A stretch of 64,000 nt of DNA from NCBI GenBank assembly GCA_003001975.1, contig PVUG01000016.1:1-64000 (forward strand), written 5' to 3'. Of the stretch, positions 17,606-27,020 are shown one piece after another. The position numbers and the translations under genes were made by a program. The notes beneath the pieces were generated by a model. It saw only the letters and a list, made by a program, of their open reading frames with translations, was not told the origin of the DNA and did not search any database. This DNA comes from Martelella mediterranea. GTDB taxonomy: Bacteria > Pseudomonadota > Alphaproteobacteria > Rhizobiales > Rhizobiaceae. Position 1 is the first letter of the stretch. Every line of letters begins with the position of its first letter.

Positions 17606-18882
17606 CCATTCTTATTTTCATCGTGGCGCTTCTTGCGTCCATGGCCATCGGCCTGCCCATTGCCTATGCGCTTTTGATGGCTGCAATCGCGCTGATGTTC
17701 CAGCTCGACCTGTTCGATCCGCAAATCCTGGCACAGAACCTCGTCGGCGGCGCCGACAGTTTCACCCTGCTGGCCGTTCCCTTCTTCATGCTGGCCGGCG
17801 AGGTGATGAACAGCGGCGGCCTTTCGCGGCGCATCGTCAATTTCGCGCTTGCCATGCTGGGGCATGTGCGCGGCGGACTGGGCTATGTCACCATCGTTGC
17901 CGCAGCCATTCTGGCAGCCCTTTCGGGGTCGTCTGCAGCGGATGCCGCGGCACTTGGTGCGCTTCTGGTGCCGATGATGGTGCGTGCCGGTCATGACAAG
18001 GGACGCTCCGTCGGTCTCGTCGCATCGGGTGCCATTATCGGCCCGATCATCCCGCCTTCCATTGCCTTCATTCTTCTCGGCGTGACCGCCAACCTGTCGA
18101 TTTCCAAGCTGTTCATGGCGGGTATCGCACCCGGCCTGATCTTCGGGCTTGGCCTGGCATTCACCTGGTATCTGGTGACGCTGAAGGAAAAGGTGGAAGT
18201 AAAGGAGCGCGCCACCGCTGCCGAACGCTGGAAGGCTTTCCGCGAAAGCATCTGGGCGCTTGGCCTGCCGGTCATCATCATTTTCGGCCTCAAGCTCGGC
18301 CTGTTCACGCCGACCGAGGCGGCCGTGGTGGCGGCGACCTATGCGCTTTTCGTGGCGGTCGTAGTCTACCGGGAACTGTCGTTGCGTGATCTCTACCGGG
18401 TCTTCGTGTCGTCGGCGAAGGTCACGGCTGCCGTCATCTTCATGGTTGCCGCAGCGCTGGTTGCCGCCTGGATGATCACGATTGCCGATCTGCCCGGCCA
18501 GATCGTCGACCTTCTGGCGCCGTTCATGGAAAGCCCGCGTCTGCTGATGCTGATCATCATGCTGATCGTGATCGCCATCGGCATGGCCATGGACATGGCA
18601 CCTACCATTCTCATCCTCGGTCCCATTCTGGTGCCGGTGGTCCGGGAAGCGGGCATCGACCCGATCTATTTCGGCGTCCTGCTCGTCATCAATACCTCGA
18701 TTGGCCTTATCACGCCGCCGGTCGGAACCGTTCTCAATGTCACGGCGGCGGTAACCCGCACCAGCATGCAGACGGTTATCCGCGGCGTCTGGCCTTTCAT
18801 TCTCGCAGAATTGGCCATGCTCGGCCTGATGATTGTGTTTCCGCAACTCGTCACCGTGCCGGCCGGTTGGCTCATTCGCTGA
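17602..18882 (+). CDS. TRAP transporter large permease subunit (DctM-type)
   Basis: A 426-residue inner-membrane protein with about twelve hydrophobic segments, the length expected for DctM. SGSSAADAAALGALLVPMM and GPIIPPSIAFI are the family's conserved loop motifs, repeated in the second half around TPTEAAVVAATYA and GLITPPVGTVLN, which show the internal inverted repeat of the IT superfamily. It overlaps the small subunit gene and is followed by the binding protein gene after 35 bases. Confidence 0.95.
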   Translation: MTILIFIVALLASMAIGLPIAYALLMAAIALMFQLDLFDPQILAQNLVGGADSFTLLAVPFFMLAGEVMNSGGLSRRIVNFALAMLGHVRGGLGYVTIVAAAILAALSGSSAADAAALGALLVPMMVRAGHDKGRSVGLVASGAIIGPIIPPSIAFILLGVTANLSISKLFMAGIAPGLIFGLGLAFTWYLVTLKEKVEVKERATAAERWKAFRESIWALGLPVIIIFGLKLGLFTPTEAAVVAATYALFVAVVVYRELSLRDLYRVFVSSAKVTAAVIFMVAAALVAAWMITIADLPGQIVDLLAPFMESPRLLMLIIMLIVIAIGMAMDMAPTILILGPILVPVVREAGIDPIYFGVLLVINTSIGLITPPVGTVLNVTAAVTRTSMQTVIRGVWPFILAELAMLGLMIVFPQLVTVPAGWLIR

Positions 18883-18917
18883 GCCGGAACGTTCGCATTG
18901 CACAAGGAGGAATAGTC

Positions 18918-19931
18918 ATGCGGAACATTCTCAAAGGCCTGCTCGCAGGCGTCGTGCTGGCATCGCTGATGCCGTTTGCCGCCCAGGCGGAAATACACAA
19001 GCAGACCATCCGTTTCTCCAGTGCGGGCTCTGAAGGCTCCCCACTGGTGGAGGGGCAGCACAAGTTTGCCGAACTTGTGGAGGAAAAGAGCGACGGCAAG
19101 ATCAAGGTCAAGGTTTTCCCGGCGGGCATGCTCGGCGGCGATATGCAGGCCGTGTCCTCGCTGCAGGGCGGCGTCCTGCAGGCTTCGGTGATGAATGCCG
19201 GCCTGCTGTCGTCGCTGGTGCCGGATTTTGCACTTCTCGACCTGCCGTTTCTGTTTGAAACCCCCGAGGAAGCAGATGCCGTCATGGACGGTCCCGTCGG
19301 TGACATCTTTGCCGAGGAACTCGATGAAAAGGGTCTCGTCGCATTGTCCTACTGGGAACTGGGCTTTCGCGAGCTGACAAACAGCCGCCGCCCGGTGGAA
19401 ACGGTCGATGATATCGAAGGCCTGAAGATCCGCGTCGTTCAGTCGCCGATTTATCTCGACATGTTCAATGCGCTCGGCGCCAATGCCGTGCCGATGCCGT
19501 TTCCCGAAGTCTATACGGCGCTCGAAACCGGGACCGTCGATGGGCAGGAAAACCCCGCACCCAGCATCCTGACGGCCAAGCTCAACGAAGTGCAGGAATA
19601 CATGACGCTGACCCGGCACACCTATAATCCGATGGTCATGCTCTATTCCAAGCCGCTGTGGGAAAAGCTGGATCCGGACGAGCAGGCGCTGCTGCAGGAG
19701 GCGGCGACGGAAGCGGCTGAATACCAGCGTCAGCTTTCGCGCGATTCCGATGCGCAGGCCATCGAGGAACTGAAGGCCGACGGCATGGTCGTCACCGAGC
19801 TTTCGTCCGAAGAGGTTGCCCGCTTCCGCGAAAAGACCAAGCCGGTTGCCGATGCCTATGCCGCAAAGGCCGATCCGGAAGTCGTCGAACTGCTCAATGA
19901 GAGCATTGCCCAGGTCCGCGACGCGCAATAA
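18918..19931 (+). CDS. TRAP transporter periplasmic solute-binding protein (DctP-type)
   Basis: A 337-residue protein with a signal peptide cleaved after about residue 24 (PFAAQA). The ELGFRELTNSRRP segment and GLKIRVVQSP, whose arginine usually contacts the ligand carboxylate, mark the DctP family, followed by MPFPEVYTALETGTVDGQE. The ATG at 18918 is preceded by AAGGAGG. A carboxylated sugar such as a sugar acid is the likely ligand given the aldolase and kinase that follow, but this is inference. A strong hairpin lies just after the gene. Confidence 0.94.
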   Translation: MRNILKGLLAGVVLASLMPFAAQAEIHKQTIRFSSAGSEGSPLVEGQHKFAELVEEKSDGKIKVKVFPAGMLGGDMQAVSSLQGGVLQASVMNAGLLSSLVPDFALLDLPFLFETPEEADAVMDGPVGDIFAEELDEKGLVALSYWELGFRELTNSRRPVETVDDIEGLKIRVVQSPIYLDMFNALGANAVPMPFPEVYTALETGTVDGQENPAPSILTAKLNEVQEYMTLTRHTYNPMVMLYSKPLWEKLDPDEQALLQEAATEAAEYQRQLSRDSDAQAIEELKADGMVVTELSSEEVARFREKTKPVADAYAAKADPEVVELLNESIAQVRDAQ

Positions 19932-19941
19932 CCGAAAATTC

Positions 19942-19967
19942 GGAGCCGCGTCTGAGGGCGCGGCTCC
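19942..19967 (+). terminator. Intra-operon hairpin after the binding-protein gene
   Basis: GGAGCCGCG and CGCGGCTCC pair perfectly (9 bp) across an eight-base loop, followed by TTGTC. Such hairpins after binding-protein genes often raise that transcript's relative level by partial termination or 3' protection. Confidence 0.6.
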
Positions 19968-19999
19968 TTGTCACCCCTGTCATTTCAAGGTCAATCAAA

Positions 20000-20824
20000 A
20001 TGTTTGGTCCCAATCGCCTCAAATCTCACCTTGCCGCCGGAAAAGCCGCCTATGGCTGCTGGATTGGCGGAGGCTCCGCCCAGAACGCCGAAATTCTCGG
20101 GCACGCCGGCTTCGATTTTCTTCTTGCCGATTTCGAACATGGCACCGGCGACACCCGTGAGATCGTGGAAACCCTGCGGGCGATCGAGACCACGCCGACC
20201 CCGGCGCTGGTGCGTGTGCCGTGGAACGACCATGTTTTCCTGAAACGCATACTCGATGCTGGCGTGCAGTCGGTGATGATCCCGCAGGTCGAAACCGCGG
20301 AAGAAGCCGAAGCGGCAGTCCGAGCCTGTTCCTATCCGCCGCGCGGCATTCGCGGCTATGCCGCCGGTGTCGTGCGTGCCTCGACCTTCGGCAACGAGCC
20401 GGGTTATGCGGCCAAGGCCAATGACGAAATACTGATTGTCGTGCAGCTGGAATCGGAAAAGGCAATCGGCAACGCCGCTGCCATCGCGGCGGTGCCCGGC
20501 ATCGACGTGGTGTTCATCGGCATCAACGATCTTGCCGGTTCCATGGGCCTTCTGGAACAGACCGGGCATGCGGATGTTCAGGCGCTGGCGAAAAAGGCCG
20601 AAGCCGAGATTGCCGCCTCCGGCAAGGTTGCCGGCACTGTGCCCAATGACGGTGCAGATGTCCCAACCCTTCTGGAACGGGGGTATCGCCTGATTGCAGG
20701 TCCGCATGACGTGGCGCTGCTGCGCGATGCCGGCAAGGCGGCAATGGACGACTACCGTGCCATTCAGACGGCGCGCGAAAACGGCGCCAAGCCGGAGGTC
20801 TCCGGGCCGGCGCGGTCTTACTGA
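20000..20824 (+). CDS. HpcH/HpaI-family aldolase
   Basis: A 274-residue class II (metal-dependent) pyruvate aldolase of the HpcH/HpaI family, which splits 2-keto-3-deoxy sugar acids or 4-hydroxy-2-oxo acids into pyruvate and an aldehyde. Visible motifs are LLADFEHGTGD, ALVRVPWND, GVQSVMIPQVETAEEA with the metal-binding glutamate, and GINDLAGSMG with the aspartate ligand. It follows the TRAP binding-protein gene and precedes a sugar kinase. The exact substrate is not predictable; no dehydratase that would make a 2-keto-3-deoxy acid is in the cluster. Confidence 0.92.
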   Translation: MFGPNRLKSHLAAGKAAYGCWIGGGSAQNAEILGHAGFDFLLADFEHGTGDTREIVETLRAIETTPTPALVRVPWNDHVFLKRILDAGVQSVMIPQVETAEEAEAAVRACSYPPRGIRGYAAGVVRASTFGNEPGYAAKANDEILIVVQLESEKAIGNAAAIAAVPGIDVVFIGINDLAGSMGLLEQTGHADVQALAKKAEAEIAASGKVAGTVPNDGADVPTLLERGYRLIAGPHDVALLRDAGKAAMDDYRAIQTARENGAKPEVSGPARSY

Positions 20825-20891
20825 CTGCGCAAGCGCCTTATCGTCGCTTCCGCCCGGCACTTTCTGATTCCCAAACTGCGAGACGAAAGAC

Positions 20892-21782
20892 ATGATCACC
20901 GTATTCGGCTCCGTCAATATGGACCTGACGGCCACCGCAAACCGATTGCCCTTTCCGGGCGAAACGGTTGGCGGCAACGGTTTTGTAACGGCCGCAGGCG
21001 GCAAGGGCGCCAATCAGGCGCTGGCGGCATGCCGGGCCGGAGCGCATGTCCGGATGGCCGGCGCGGTCGGAGACGATGATTTTGCCGAGCCGGCGCTGAC
21101 CCTGCTGCGTGAAGGCGGTGTCGATCTTGGCGGCGTTGAAACAGTGGCCGGGACGACCGGTATCGCGGTCATCCTCGTTGGCGGTGACGGCGAGAACATG
21201 ATTACCGTCGTCCCCGGCGCCAACGGCACGCTTCAGGCGCAACAGGCCGAGGACGCCATTGCAGAGATGACGCCGGGCGATACCGTGATGTTGCAGCTCG
21301 AAATTCCTGCCATCGCCGTGGAACGGGCGCTCAATTGCGCCCGTGAACGCGGCGTGCGCAGCATTCTCAATGTCGCGCCCCTGACGGAGGATGCTATCCG
21401 TCTCGGACGCATGGCCGATATCGTCGTTGCCAATGAAACCGAGTTTGAGCTGCTGGCCGGAACCGAAATCAGGGACGCTGAAGCCCGCCGCGCAACGCTT
21501 GCAGCACTTCATGCCGAGACTGGGCAGACCTTCGTCGTGACGCTGGGTGGGGAAGGGGCAATCGCCATCGAAAACGGCCGGTTCTTCTCCGCTTCAGGCC
21601 TTGCCATCGAACCGGTCGACACCGTGGGGGCAGGTGACACGTTCTGTGGTTATCTTGCAGCGGGTCTCGATGCGGGATTGTCGCTTTCAGATGCCATGCA
21701 TCGCGCGGCTGTCGCCGGTTCGCTTGCCTGCCTCAAGGCCGGCGCACAGACAGCGGTTCCGCTGGCCTCTGATATCAGGTAA
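20892..21782 (+). CDS. rbsK: Ribokinase-like PfkB-family sugar kinase
   Basis: A 296-residue kinase of the PfkB family. FGSVNMDLTATANRLP and GGKGANQALAACRAGA match ribokinase at the N-terminus, and DTVGAGDTFCGYLAAGL contains the anion hole and catalytic aspartate. Ribokinase itself is the nearest pattern, but related kinases phosphorylate deoxyribose or other sugars, so the gene name is provisional. It is the last gene of the LacI/TRAP cluster, placed 67 bases after the aldolase. Confidence 0.85.
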   Translation: MITVFGSVNMDLTATANRLPFPGETVGGNGFVTAAGGKGANQALAACRAGAHVRMAGAVGDDDFAEPALTLLREGGVDLGGVETVAGTTGIAVILVGGDGENMITVVPGANGTLQAQQAEDAIAEMTPGDTVMLQLEIPAIAVERALNCARERGVRSILNVAPLTEDAIRLGRMADIVVANETEFELLAGTEIRDAEARRATLAALHAETGQTFVVTLGGEGAIAIENGRFFSASGLAIEPVDTVGAGDTFCGYLAAGLDAGLSLSDAMHRAAVAGSLACLKAGAQTAVPLASDIR

Positions 21783-22021
21783 GGCCGGACGTCCTTCGGG
21801 GCGGTTCGTATTGGTGATTGCCATCTGCCAATCTGTGTTGTGGCCTGTGTGCTGACCGGTGCCAGGGCTTCCCCCGTCTCCAATTTGGTGAACGGGTCCA
21901 CTCGCATCTTGCCATGGACCGTCGGCGCATTTAAGTAAAACACCAAGGGCTGGGTGACTGTCCCTTTTACCGGTCCGCGGCTTTGAACGGCCCGCGAAAA
22001 CGCACTGTGAGGTTGATGGCA
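21783..22021. other. Intergenic between the catabolic operon and pcm
   Basis: No gene or repeat recognised. The interval ends the catabolic operon and should hold the promoter for the methyltransferase gene, but no convincing promoter pair was seen. Confidence 0.4.
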
Positions 22022-22693
22022 ATGATGAATTTCGAAACGGCCCGTGAGAAGATGGTGGAGTGTCAGATCCGCACCACCGATGTGACAGCACACCCGGTTA
22101 TCTCTGCATTTCTTTCGGTCCCGCGTGAGGCATTCCTGCCGGCAGCGCTGAAGCCGCTTGCCTATATCGACGAGGATATTCAGGTAAAGCCCGCCACCGC
22201 CGAAGGGCCGGCCCGCTACATGATGGAGCCTTCTCCGCTGGCAAAGCTGATTCAGCTTGTCGAAGTGTCGAAGAGCGATGTCGTCCTCGTGGTCGGCGCG
22301 GGCGAGGGCTATGCGGCTGCCATTCTTTCGCTTCTGGCCCAGTCCGTTGTCGGCATCGACAGCGACGAGGAACTAGTGCATTCGGCAAGCGAGAATTTCA
22401 TCGAACTGGGCTATGACAATGCCGCCGTCGTGGTCGGCGAGCTGACAGCCGGCTACCCCTCCGAAGCGCCCTATGACGTGATTTTCGTCAACGGTGCGGT
22501 GGAATACGTTCCTGAAACACTGCTTGAACAGTTGCGCGACGGCGGCCGGCTGGTCTGCGTCGAGGGCGCTGGCAATGCTGCGCGCGCCAAGGTCTGTCGC
22601 CGGGATGACGATGTGTTTTCCGAGCTCCTGTCCTTCAATGCGGCCGTCAAGCCGCTGCCGGGCTTTACCCGCGAAAAGGCTTTCGAATTCTAG
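22022..22693 (+). CDS. pcm: Protein-L-isoaspartate O-methyltransferase-like protein
   Basis: A 223-residue SAM-dependent methyltransferase of the PIMT family. It begins with NFETAREKMVECQIRTTDV, typical of the rhizobial members, and has a motif I variant VVGAGEGYAAAIL, then GIDSDEELV. The ATG at 22022 has TGAGG nine bases upstream; ATGs at 22016 and 22025 are alternatives. PIMTs repair isoaspartyl residues, but this short alphaproteobacterial form has not, to my knowledge, been shown to do so. It is often followed by tolC in rhizobia; here popZ follows directly. Confidence 0.82.
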   Translation: MMNFETAREKMVECQIRTTDVTAHPVISAFLSVPREAFLPAALKPLAYIDEDIQVKPATAEGPARYMMEPSPLAKLIQLVEVSKSDVVLVVGAGEGYAAAILSLLAQSVVGIDSDEELVHSASENFIELGYDNAAVVVGELTAGYPSEAPYDVIFVNGAVEYVPETLLEQLRDGGRLVCVEGAGNAARAKVCRRDDDVFSELLSFNAAVKPLPGFTREKAFEF

Positions 22694-22846
22694 GCGCAGC
22701 CCGCAGATCGTCCGCATCCCTTTAAAAAACTGTGTACGATACTGAAAACACGATGTTTTCAAAGGGGATGGGTGTTGGAATTGGTCTATCGTCAGGTATG
22801 ATTCGGAACGACGAGAAATTCGCATAAGCGCGCGGAAAGGTTTGTC

Positions 22847-23563
22847 ATGGCGCAGCCGAAGTTGCAGCAGGAACCGTCAATGGAAGAAATTCTGGCGTCC
22901 ATCCGTCGGATTATCGACAGTGGTGAAGATGCCGGACGCTCGCCCGGATACCGTTCCTCGCAGCCGCGTGATGCCGGTCCCGATCTGGCCGACAGTGACG
23001 ATGCACCGCAGTCGCACGACCAGATGGACGAAAGCTGGTATCAGCGCGAAGAACAGCCTGTGCATGAGCCGGTGATCGTTTCGCGTCATCATGCGGCCGG
23101 TGAACAGGTTACCCCCGAAGAGCCGCAGTCGCCGGAACCGACGCAGTTTGCGCCGCATGAAGCCGAACAGCAGGTCTACGGCGAAGCAGAGCAACAGGCC
23201 GCGCATGATGCCGTCGATGAAACGGTGGCAGAGCAGCCTTTTCAGGCGGTCTATCCGGGAACGATGGGTGAAGTGGCCCGCCAGGTGCGCGAAGCAAGCG
23301 GCCAGATCCACGAAGCCGAGACGGAAGACAGCGCGGTAAGCAATGACGAGCCTCTGCTGTCCGGTGAATCCGAAGTGCGTATTTCCGAGGCGCTGCGCGA
23401 ATTGTCCACCGCGCTCGAGCGTGAAGGCGCCCGCGGCATCGAAGAGATTGTCGCCGAAGAACTGCGCCCGCTGCTGAGCCAATGGCTTGAAACGCACATG
23501 CCGTCGATCGTTGAAAATGCGGTTGCGCGCGAGCTTGAGCGTATGCGCACCGCCAAGCACTGA
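22847..23563 (+). CDS. popZ: PopZ-like polar organising protein (DUF2497)
   Basis: A 238-residue protein with the family's bipartite plan: an N-terminal helix (PSMEEILASIRRIID, residues about 10-25), a long acidic, proline- and glutamate/glutamine-rich disordered middle, and a C-terminal helical oligomerisation region (about 180-238) with LRPLLSQWLETHMPSIVE. PopZ forms polar condensates that anchor centromere-binding ParB and cell-cycle regulators. It lies directly before valS, a neighbourhood common in this order. Confidence 0.9.
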   Translation: MAQPKLQQEPSMEEILASIRRIIDSGEDAGRSPGYRSSQPRDAGPDLADSDDAPQSHDQMDESWYQREEQPVHEPVIVSRHHAAGEQVTPEEPQSPEPTQFAPHEAEQQVYGEAEQQAAHDAVDETVAEQPFQAVYPGTMGEVARQVREASGQIHEAETEDSAVSNDEPLLSGESEVRISEALRELSTALEREGARGIEEIVAEELRPLLSQWLETHMPSIVENAVARELERMRTAKH

Positions 23564-23610
23564 CCACGACCGGTCGCTGGTTATATTCGTCGCCGGCACA
23601 ATATGCCATT

Positions 23611-23638
23611 AAGGCCGCCTCCTTCGGGGCGGCTTTGT
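23611..23638 (+). terminator. Terminator after popZ
   Basis: A GCCGCC...GGGCGGC hairpin with TTC loop region is followed by TTTGTTGTT. It precedes the putative valS promoter immediately. Confidence 0.75.
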
Positions 23639-23640
23639 TG

Positions 23641-23669
23641 TTGACAGGCTTTGCGCCAAACGCTTAACA
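23641..23669 (+). promoter_or_regulatory. Putative valS promoter
   Basis: TTGACA at 23641-23646 and TTAACA at 23664-23669 are 17 bases apart, just after the popZ terminator and 127 bases before the valS start. The -10 box is a moderate match. Confidence 0.5.
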
Positions 23670-23796
23670 ACATCTGGCCGTAAACCGGCCCCGGACCGGC
23701 TGAATAAAAGGGCCGGAAGATAACGGAAAGACGGTTGGTCGCCCTTCGTTCGGGTTCCGGTCCGATCATTCTTTCAAAGCAGGAATTGGCACAGAA

Positions 23797-26709
23797 ATGC
23801 TTGAAAAGACTTATGACGCCAAGAGTGTCGAACCCAAGATCGCACGCCGCTGGGAAGAGCAGAATGCTTTTCGTGCAGGCGCCAATGCAAAGCCGGGGGC
23901 GGAGTCTTTCAGCATTGTGATCCCGCCGCCGAACGTGACCGGCTCGCTGCATATGGGCCACGCGCTCAATAATACCCTGCAGGATATTCTGACCCGCTTC
24001 GAACGCATGCGCGGCAAGGATACGCTGTGGCAGCCGGGCATGGACCATGCCGGCATCGCCACGCAGATGGTCGTTGAACGCCAGTTGATGGAAAAGCAGC
24101 TGCCCGGACGCCGTGAACTCGGTCGCGAGGCGTTTATCGAGAAGGTCTGGGAGTGGAAGGACGAATCCGGCGGTCAGATCCTCAACCAGCTAAAGCGTCT
24201 CGGTGCCTCCTGCGACTGGTCGCGTGAGCGCTTCACCATGGATGAAGGCCTTTCCGAAGCTGTTCTGGAAGTCTTCGTCTCTCTCTACAAGCACGGGCTG
24301 ATCTACCGCGGCAAGCGCCTCGTCAACTGGGACCCGCAGTTTGAAACCGCGATTTCCGATCTCGAAGTCGAGAACAAGGAAGTCGACGGCCATATGTGGC
24401 ATTTCAAATACCCGCTGGCCGACGGCGAGACCTATACCTATGTCGAGAAGGACGAGGATGGAAACGTCGTTCTCGAGGAAGAACGGAACTACATATCGAT
24501 TGCCACGACGCGACCGGAAACCATGCTTGGCGACGGCGCGGTCGCGGTTCATCCGTCTGATGAACGCTATGCGGCAATTGTCGGAAAATTCTGTGAAATT
24601 CCGGTCGGACCTAAACAGAATCGCCGTTTAATTCCGATCATCACCGACGAATATCCGGACCCGGATTTCGGTTCCGGCGCGGTCAAGATCACCGGCGCAC
24701 ACGATTTCAACGACTATCAGGTCGCCCGCCGCAACCATATTCCGCTTTACCGTCTGATGAACGAGCAGGCCGAAATGCGCACCGATGGCGAGCCCTATGC
24801 GCGGTGCGCCGGGCAGGCCATGGAAATCGCGAAATCGGGCGAACTGCCGGGCGAAGCCGAAGTCGACGATATCAACCTCGTTCCCGATGAATATCGGGGT
24901 CTCGACCGCTATACGGCCCGCAAGCGCATTGTCGATGCGATCACGGCGGAAGGCCTTGCGGTCACCGTCAAGGATGACGAGGGCAATGATGTCCCCTTCG
25001 TCGAGAACAAGAAGATCATGCAGCCCTTTGGCGACCGTTCCGGCGTGGTTATCGAGCCGATGCTGACGGACCAGTGGTTTGCCGATGCCAAGACGCTGGC
25101 CGAACCGGCAATCGCCTCTGTGCGCGAGGGGCGCACCAAGATCGTGCCGCAGAACTGGGAAAAGACCTATTTCGGCTGGCTGGAAAATATCGAGCCCTGG
25201 TGCATTTCGCGTCAGCTGTGGTGGGGCCACCAGATCCCCGCATGGTACGGTCCGGATGGTTCCGTCTTCGTCGAAAAGACCGAGGAAGAGGCGCTGGAAG
25301 CGGCCATCCAGCATTACATCTCGCATGAAGGGCCGTGGAAGGCCTGGGTCGAGGAACAGCTGGAAAACTTCGAGCCCGGCAATATCCTGACCCGTGACGA
25401 GGACGTGCTCGACACCTGGTTCTCATCGGCGCTGTGGCCGTTTTCGACCATGGGCTGGCCTGAGGAAACGCCGGAGCTTGCCCGCTACTATCCGACCTCC
25501 GTCCTGATCACCGGTTTCGACCTGATCTTCTTCTGGATCGCCCGTATGATGATGATGGGCCTGCATTTCATGAAGGATGAAGACGGCAATCCGGTTGAGC
25601 CGTTCCATACCGTCTACATGCACGCTCTGGTGCGCGACAAGAACGGGCAGAAGATGTCGAAGTCGAAAGGCAACGTCATCAACCCGCTCGACCTGATCGA
25701 TGAATACGGCGCCGACGCGCTGCGCTTCACGCTCGCCATCATGGCGGCGCAGGGCCGTGACGTGAAGCTCGATGAGAGCCGTATCGCCGGTTATCGCAAT
25801 TTCGGCACCAAGCTGTGGAACGCCACCCGCTTTGCCGAGATGAACGGCATGAAGCTCGACAGCGCCTTCCGTCCGGACAGCGCCGGCCAGACCATCAACC
25901 GCTGGATCCTGACCGAGCTTTCTAAAACCGCGGAAGAGGTGACCCGGGCCACCGAGGCCTATCGTTTCAACGAGGCGGCCGGCGCCCTCTATCACTTCGT
26001 CTGGCACGAACTCTGCGACTGGTATCTGGAACTGCTGAAGCCGGTCTTCATGGGCGAGGATGAAGGCGCCAAGGCTGAAGCGCAGGCCTGTGTCGGCTAT
26101 GTTCTGGCCGAGACCTACAAGCTCCTGCATCCGTTCATGCCGTTCATGACCGAGGAATTGTGGGCCCAGATCGGCGGCGAAGGGCTGCTTTGCCATGCCG
26201 ATTGGCATGTGCCGCTCTACCGCGACGACGAGGCCGCCGACGAAATCAACTGGCTTGTCGATCTCGTCTCGGGCATCCGTTCCGCGCGCTCGGAAATGAA
26301 CGTGCCGCCGTCGGCCAAGGCACCGCTGATCTTCGTCGGCGCGAATGCCACGACCCGCGAACGCAGCGCCCGCCATTATCCGGCAATCGAGCGTCTCGCC
26401 CGCGTCGATTCGCTCGATTTCGAAAAAATTGCGCCCAAGGGCGCCGCTCAGGTGATCGTCGGTGAGGCAACGGCCTGCATTCCGCTCGGCAGCCTGATCG
26501 ACGTTTCCGCCGAAACCGCGCGCCTGGAAAAGGCGATCGGCAAGGTCGACAAGGATATCGATCGTTCGTCCAAGAAGCTCGGCAACGAGAAATTCATCGC
26601 CAACGCCGATCCGGAGGTCGTCGCAACCGAGCGAGAGCGTTTTGCCGAGCTGCAGAAACAGCGCGAACAGCTTGCAACAGCGCTGACCCGGGTGAGCGAA
26701 GCCGGCTAA
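23797..26709 (+). CDS. valS: Valyl-tRNA synthetase
   Basis: A 970-residue class I synthetase that charges tRNA-Val. The HIGH motif is HMGH at residues 52-55, KMSKS lies near residue 619 (KMSKSKGN), and the editing CP1 domain fills the middle. The last 70 residues form the valine-specific coiled coil (ETARLEKAIGKVDKDIDR). Length is normal. An RIME-like element follows. Confidence 0.98.
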   Translation: MLEKTYDAKSVEPKIARRWEEQNAFRAGANAKPGAESFSIVIPPPNVTGSLHMGHALNNTLQDILTRFERMRGKDTLWQPGMDHAGIATQMVVERQLMEKQLPGRRELGREAFIEKVWEWKDESGGQILNQLKRLGASCDWSRERFTMDEGLSEAVLEVFVSLYKHGLIYRGKRLVNWDPQFETAISDLEVENKEVDGHMWHFKYPLADGETYTYVEKDEDGNVVLEEERNYISIATTRPETMLGDGAVAVHPSDERYAAIVGKFCEIPVGPKQNRRLIPIITDEYPDPDFGSGAVKITGAHDFNDYQVARRNHIPLYRLMNEQAEMRTDGEPYARCAGQAMEIAKSGELPGEAEVDDINLVPDEYRGLDRYTARKRIVDAITAEGLAVTVKDDEGNDVPFVENKKIMQPFGDRSGVVIEPMLTDQWFADAKTLAEPAIASVREGRTKIVPQNWEKTYFGWLENIEPWCISRQLWWGHQIPAWYGPDGSVFVEKTEEEALEAAIQHYISHEGPWKAWVEEQLENFEPGNILTRDEDVLDTWFSSALWPFSTMGWPEETPELARYYPTSVLITGFDLIFFWIARMMMMGLHFMKDEDGNPVEPFHTVYMHALVRDKNGQKMSKSKGNVINPLDLIDEYGADALRFTLAIMAAQGRDVKLDESRIAGYRNFGTKLWNATRFAEMNGMKLDSAFRPDSAGQTINRWILTELSKTAEEVTRATEAYRFNEAAGALYHFVWHELCDWYLELLKPVFMGEDEGAKAEAQACVGYVLAETYKLLHPFMPFMTEELWAQIGGEGLLCHADWHVPLYRDDEAADEINWLVDLVSGIRSARSEMNVPPSAKAPLIFVGANATTRERSARHYPAIERLARVDSLDFEKIAPKGAAQVIVGEATACIPLGSLIDVSAETARLEKAIGKVDKDIDRSSKKLGNEKFIANADPEVVATERERFAELQKQREQLATALTRVSEAG

Positions 26710-26805
26710 GCGGAACGGTTCGCGCAACGGCAATGAACAAGAGGGGCGGGGCATTTTGGTGGGCCGCCTCGGGCTGCCGACAAACCTTTCCCTTTTACAG
26801 GCGTC

Positions 26806-26953
26806 ATCCTCGGGCTTGACCCGAGGATCTAATCACCTCGCCACACGAGCGAGGTGGGCTTTCTGTAATGATCGGTTTTATCCCAAAATTATACCGATAC
26901 GCCTGTCGCATCGCGACGTGGTTGGACCCTCGGGTCAGGCCCGAGGGTGACGC
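26806..26953. repeat. RIME-like paired palindrome, element D
   Basis: The left palindrome (26806-26828) has arms ATCCTCGGG / CCCGAGGAT; the right one (26926-26948) reads ACCCTCGGG / CCCGAGGGT around TCAGG, so both arms changed together and pairing is intact. It lies in the 311-base gap between convergent valS and the aldo/keto reductase gene; nothing else was seen there. Confidence 0.88.
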
Positions 26954-27020
26954 TGAGAGGGAAGTGCAGGCTTTGTCCACAAGCTGAGGCAGTGCATTCG
27001 TGCGCCGCCCCTTTCAAGCC

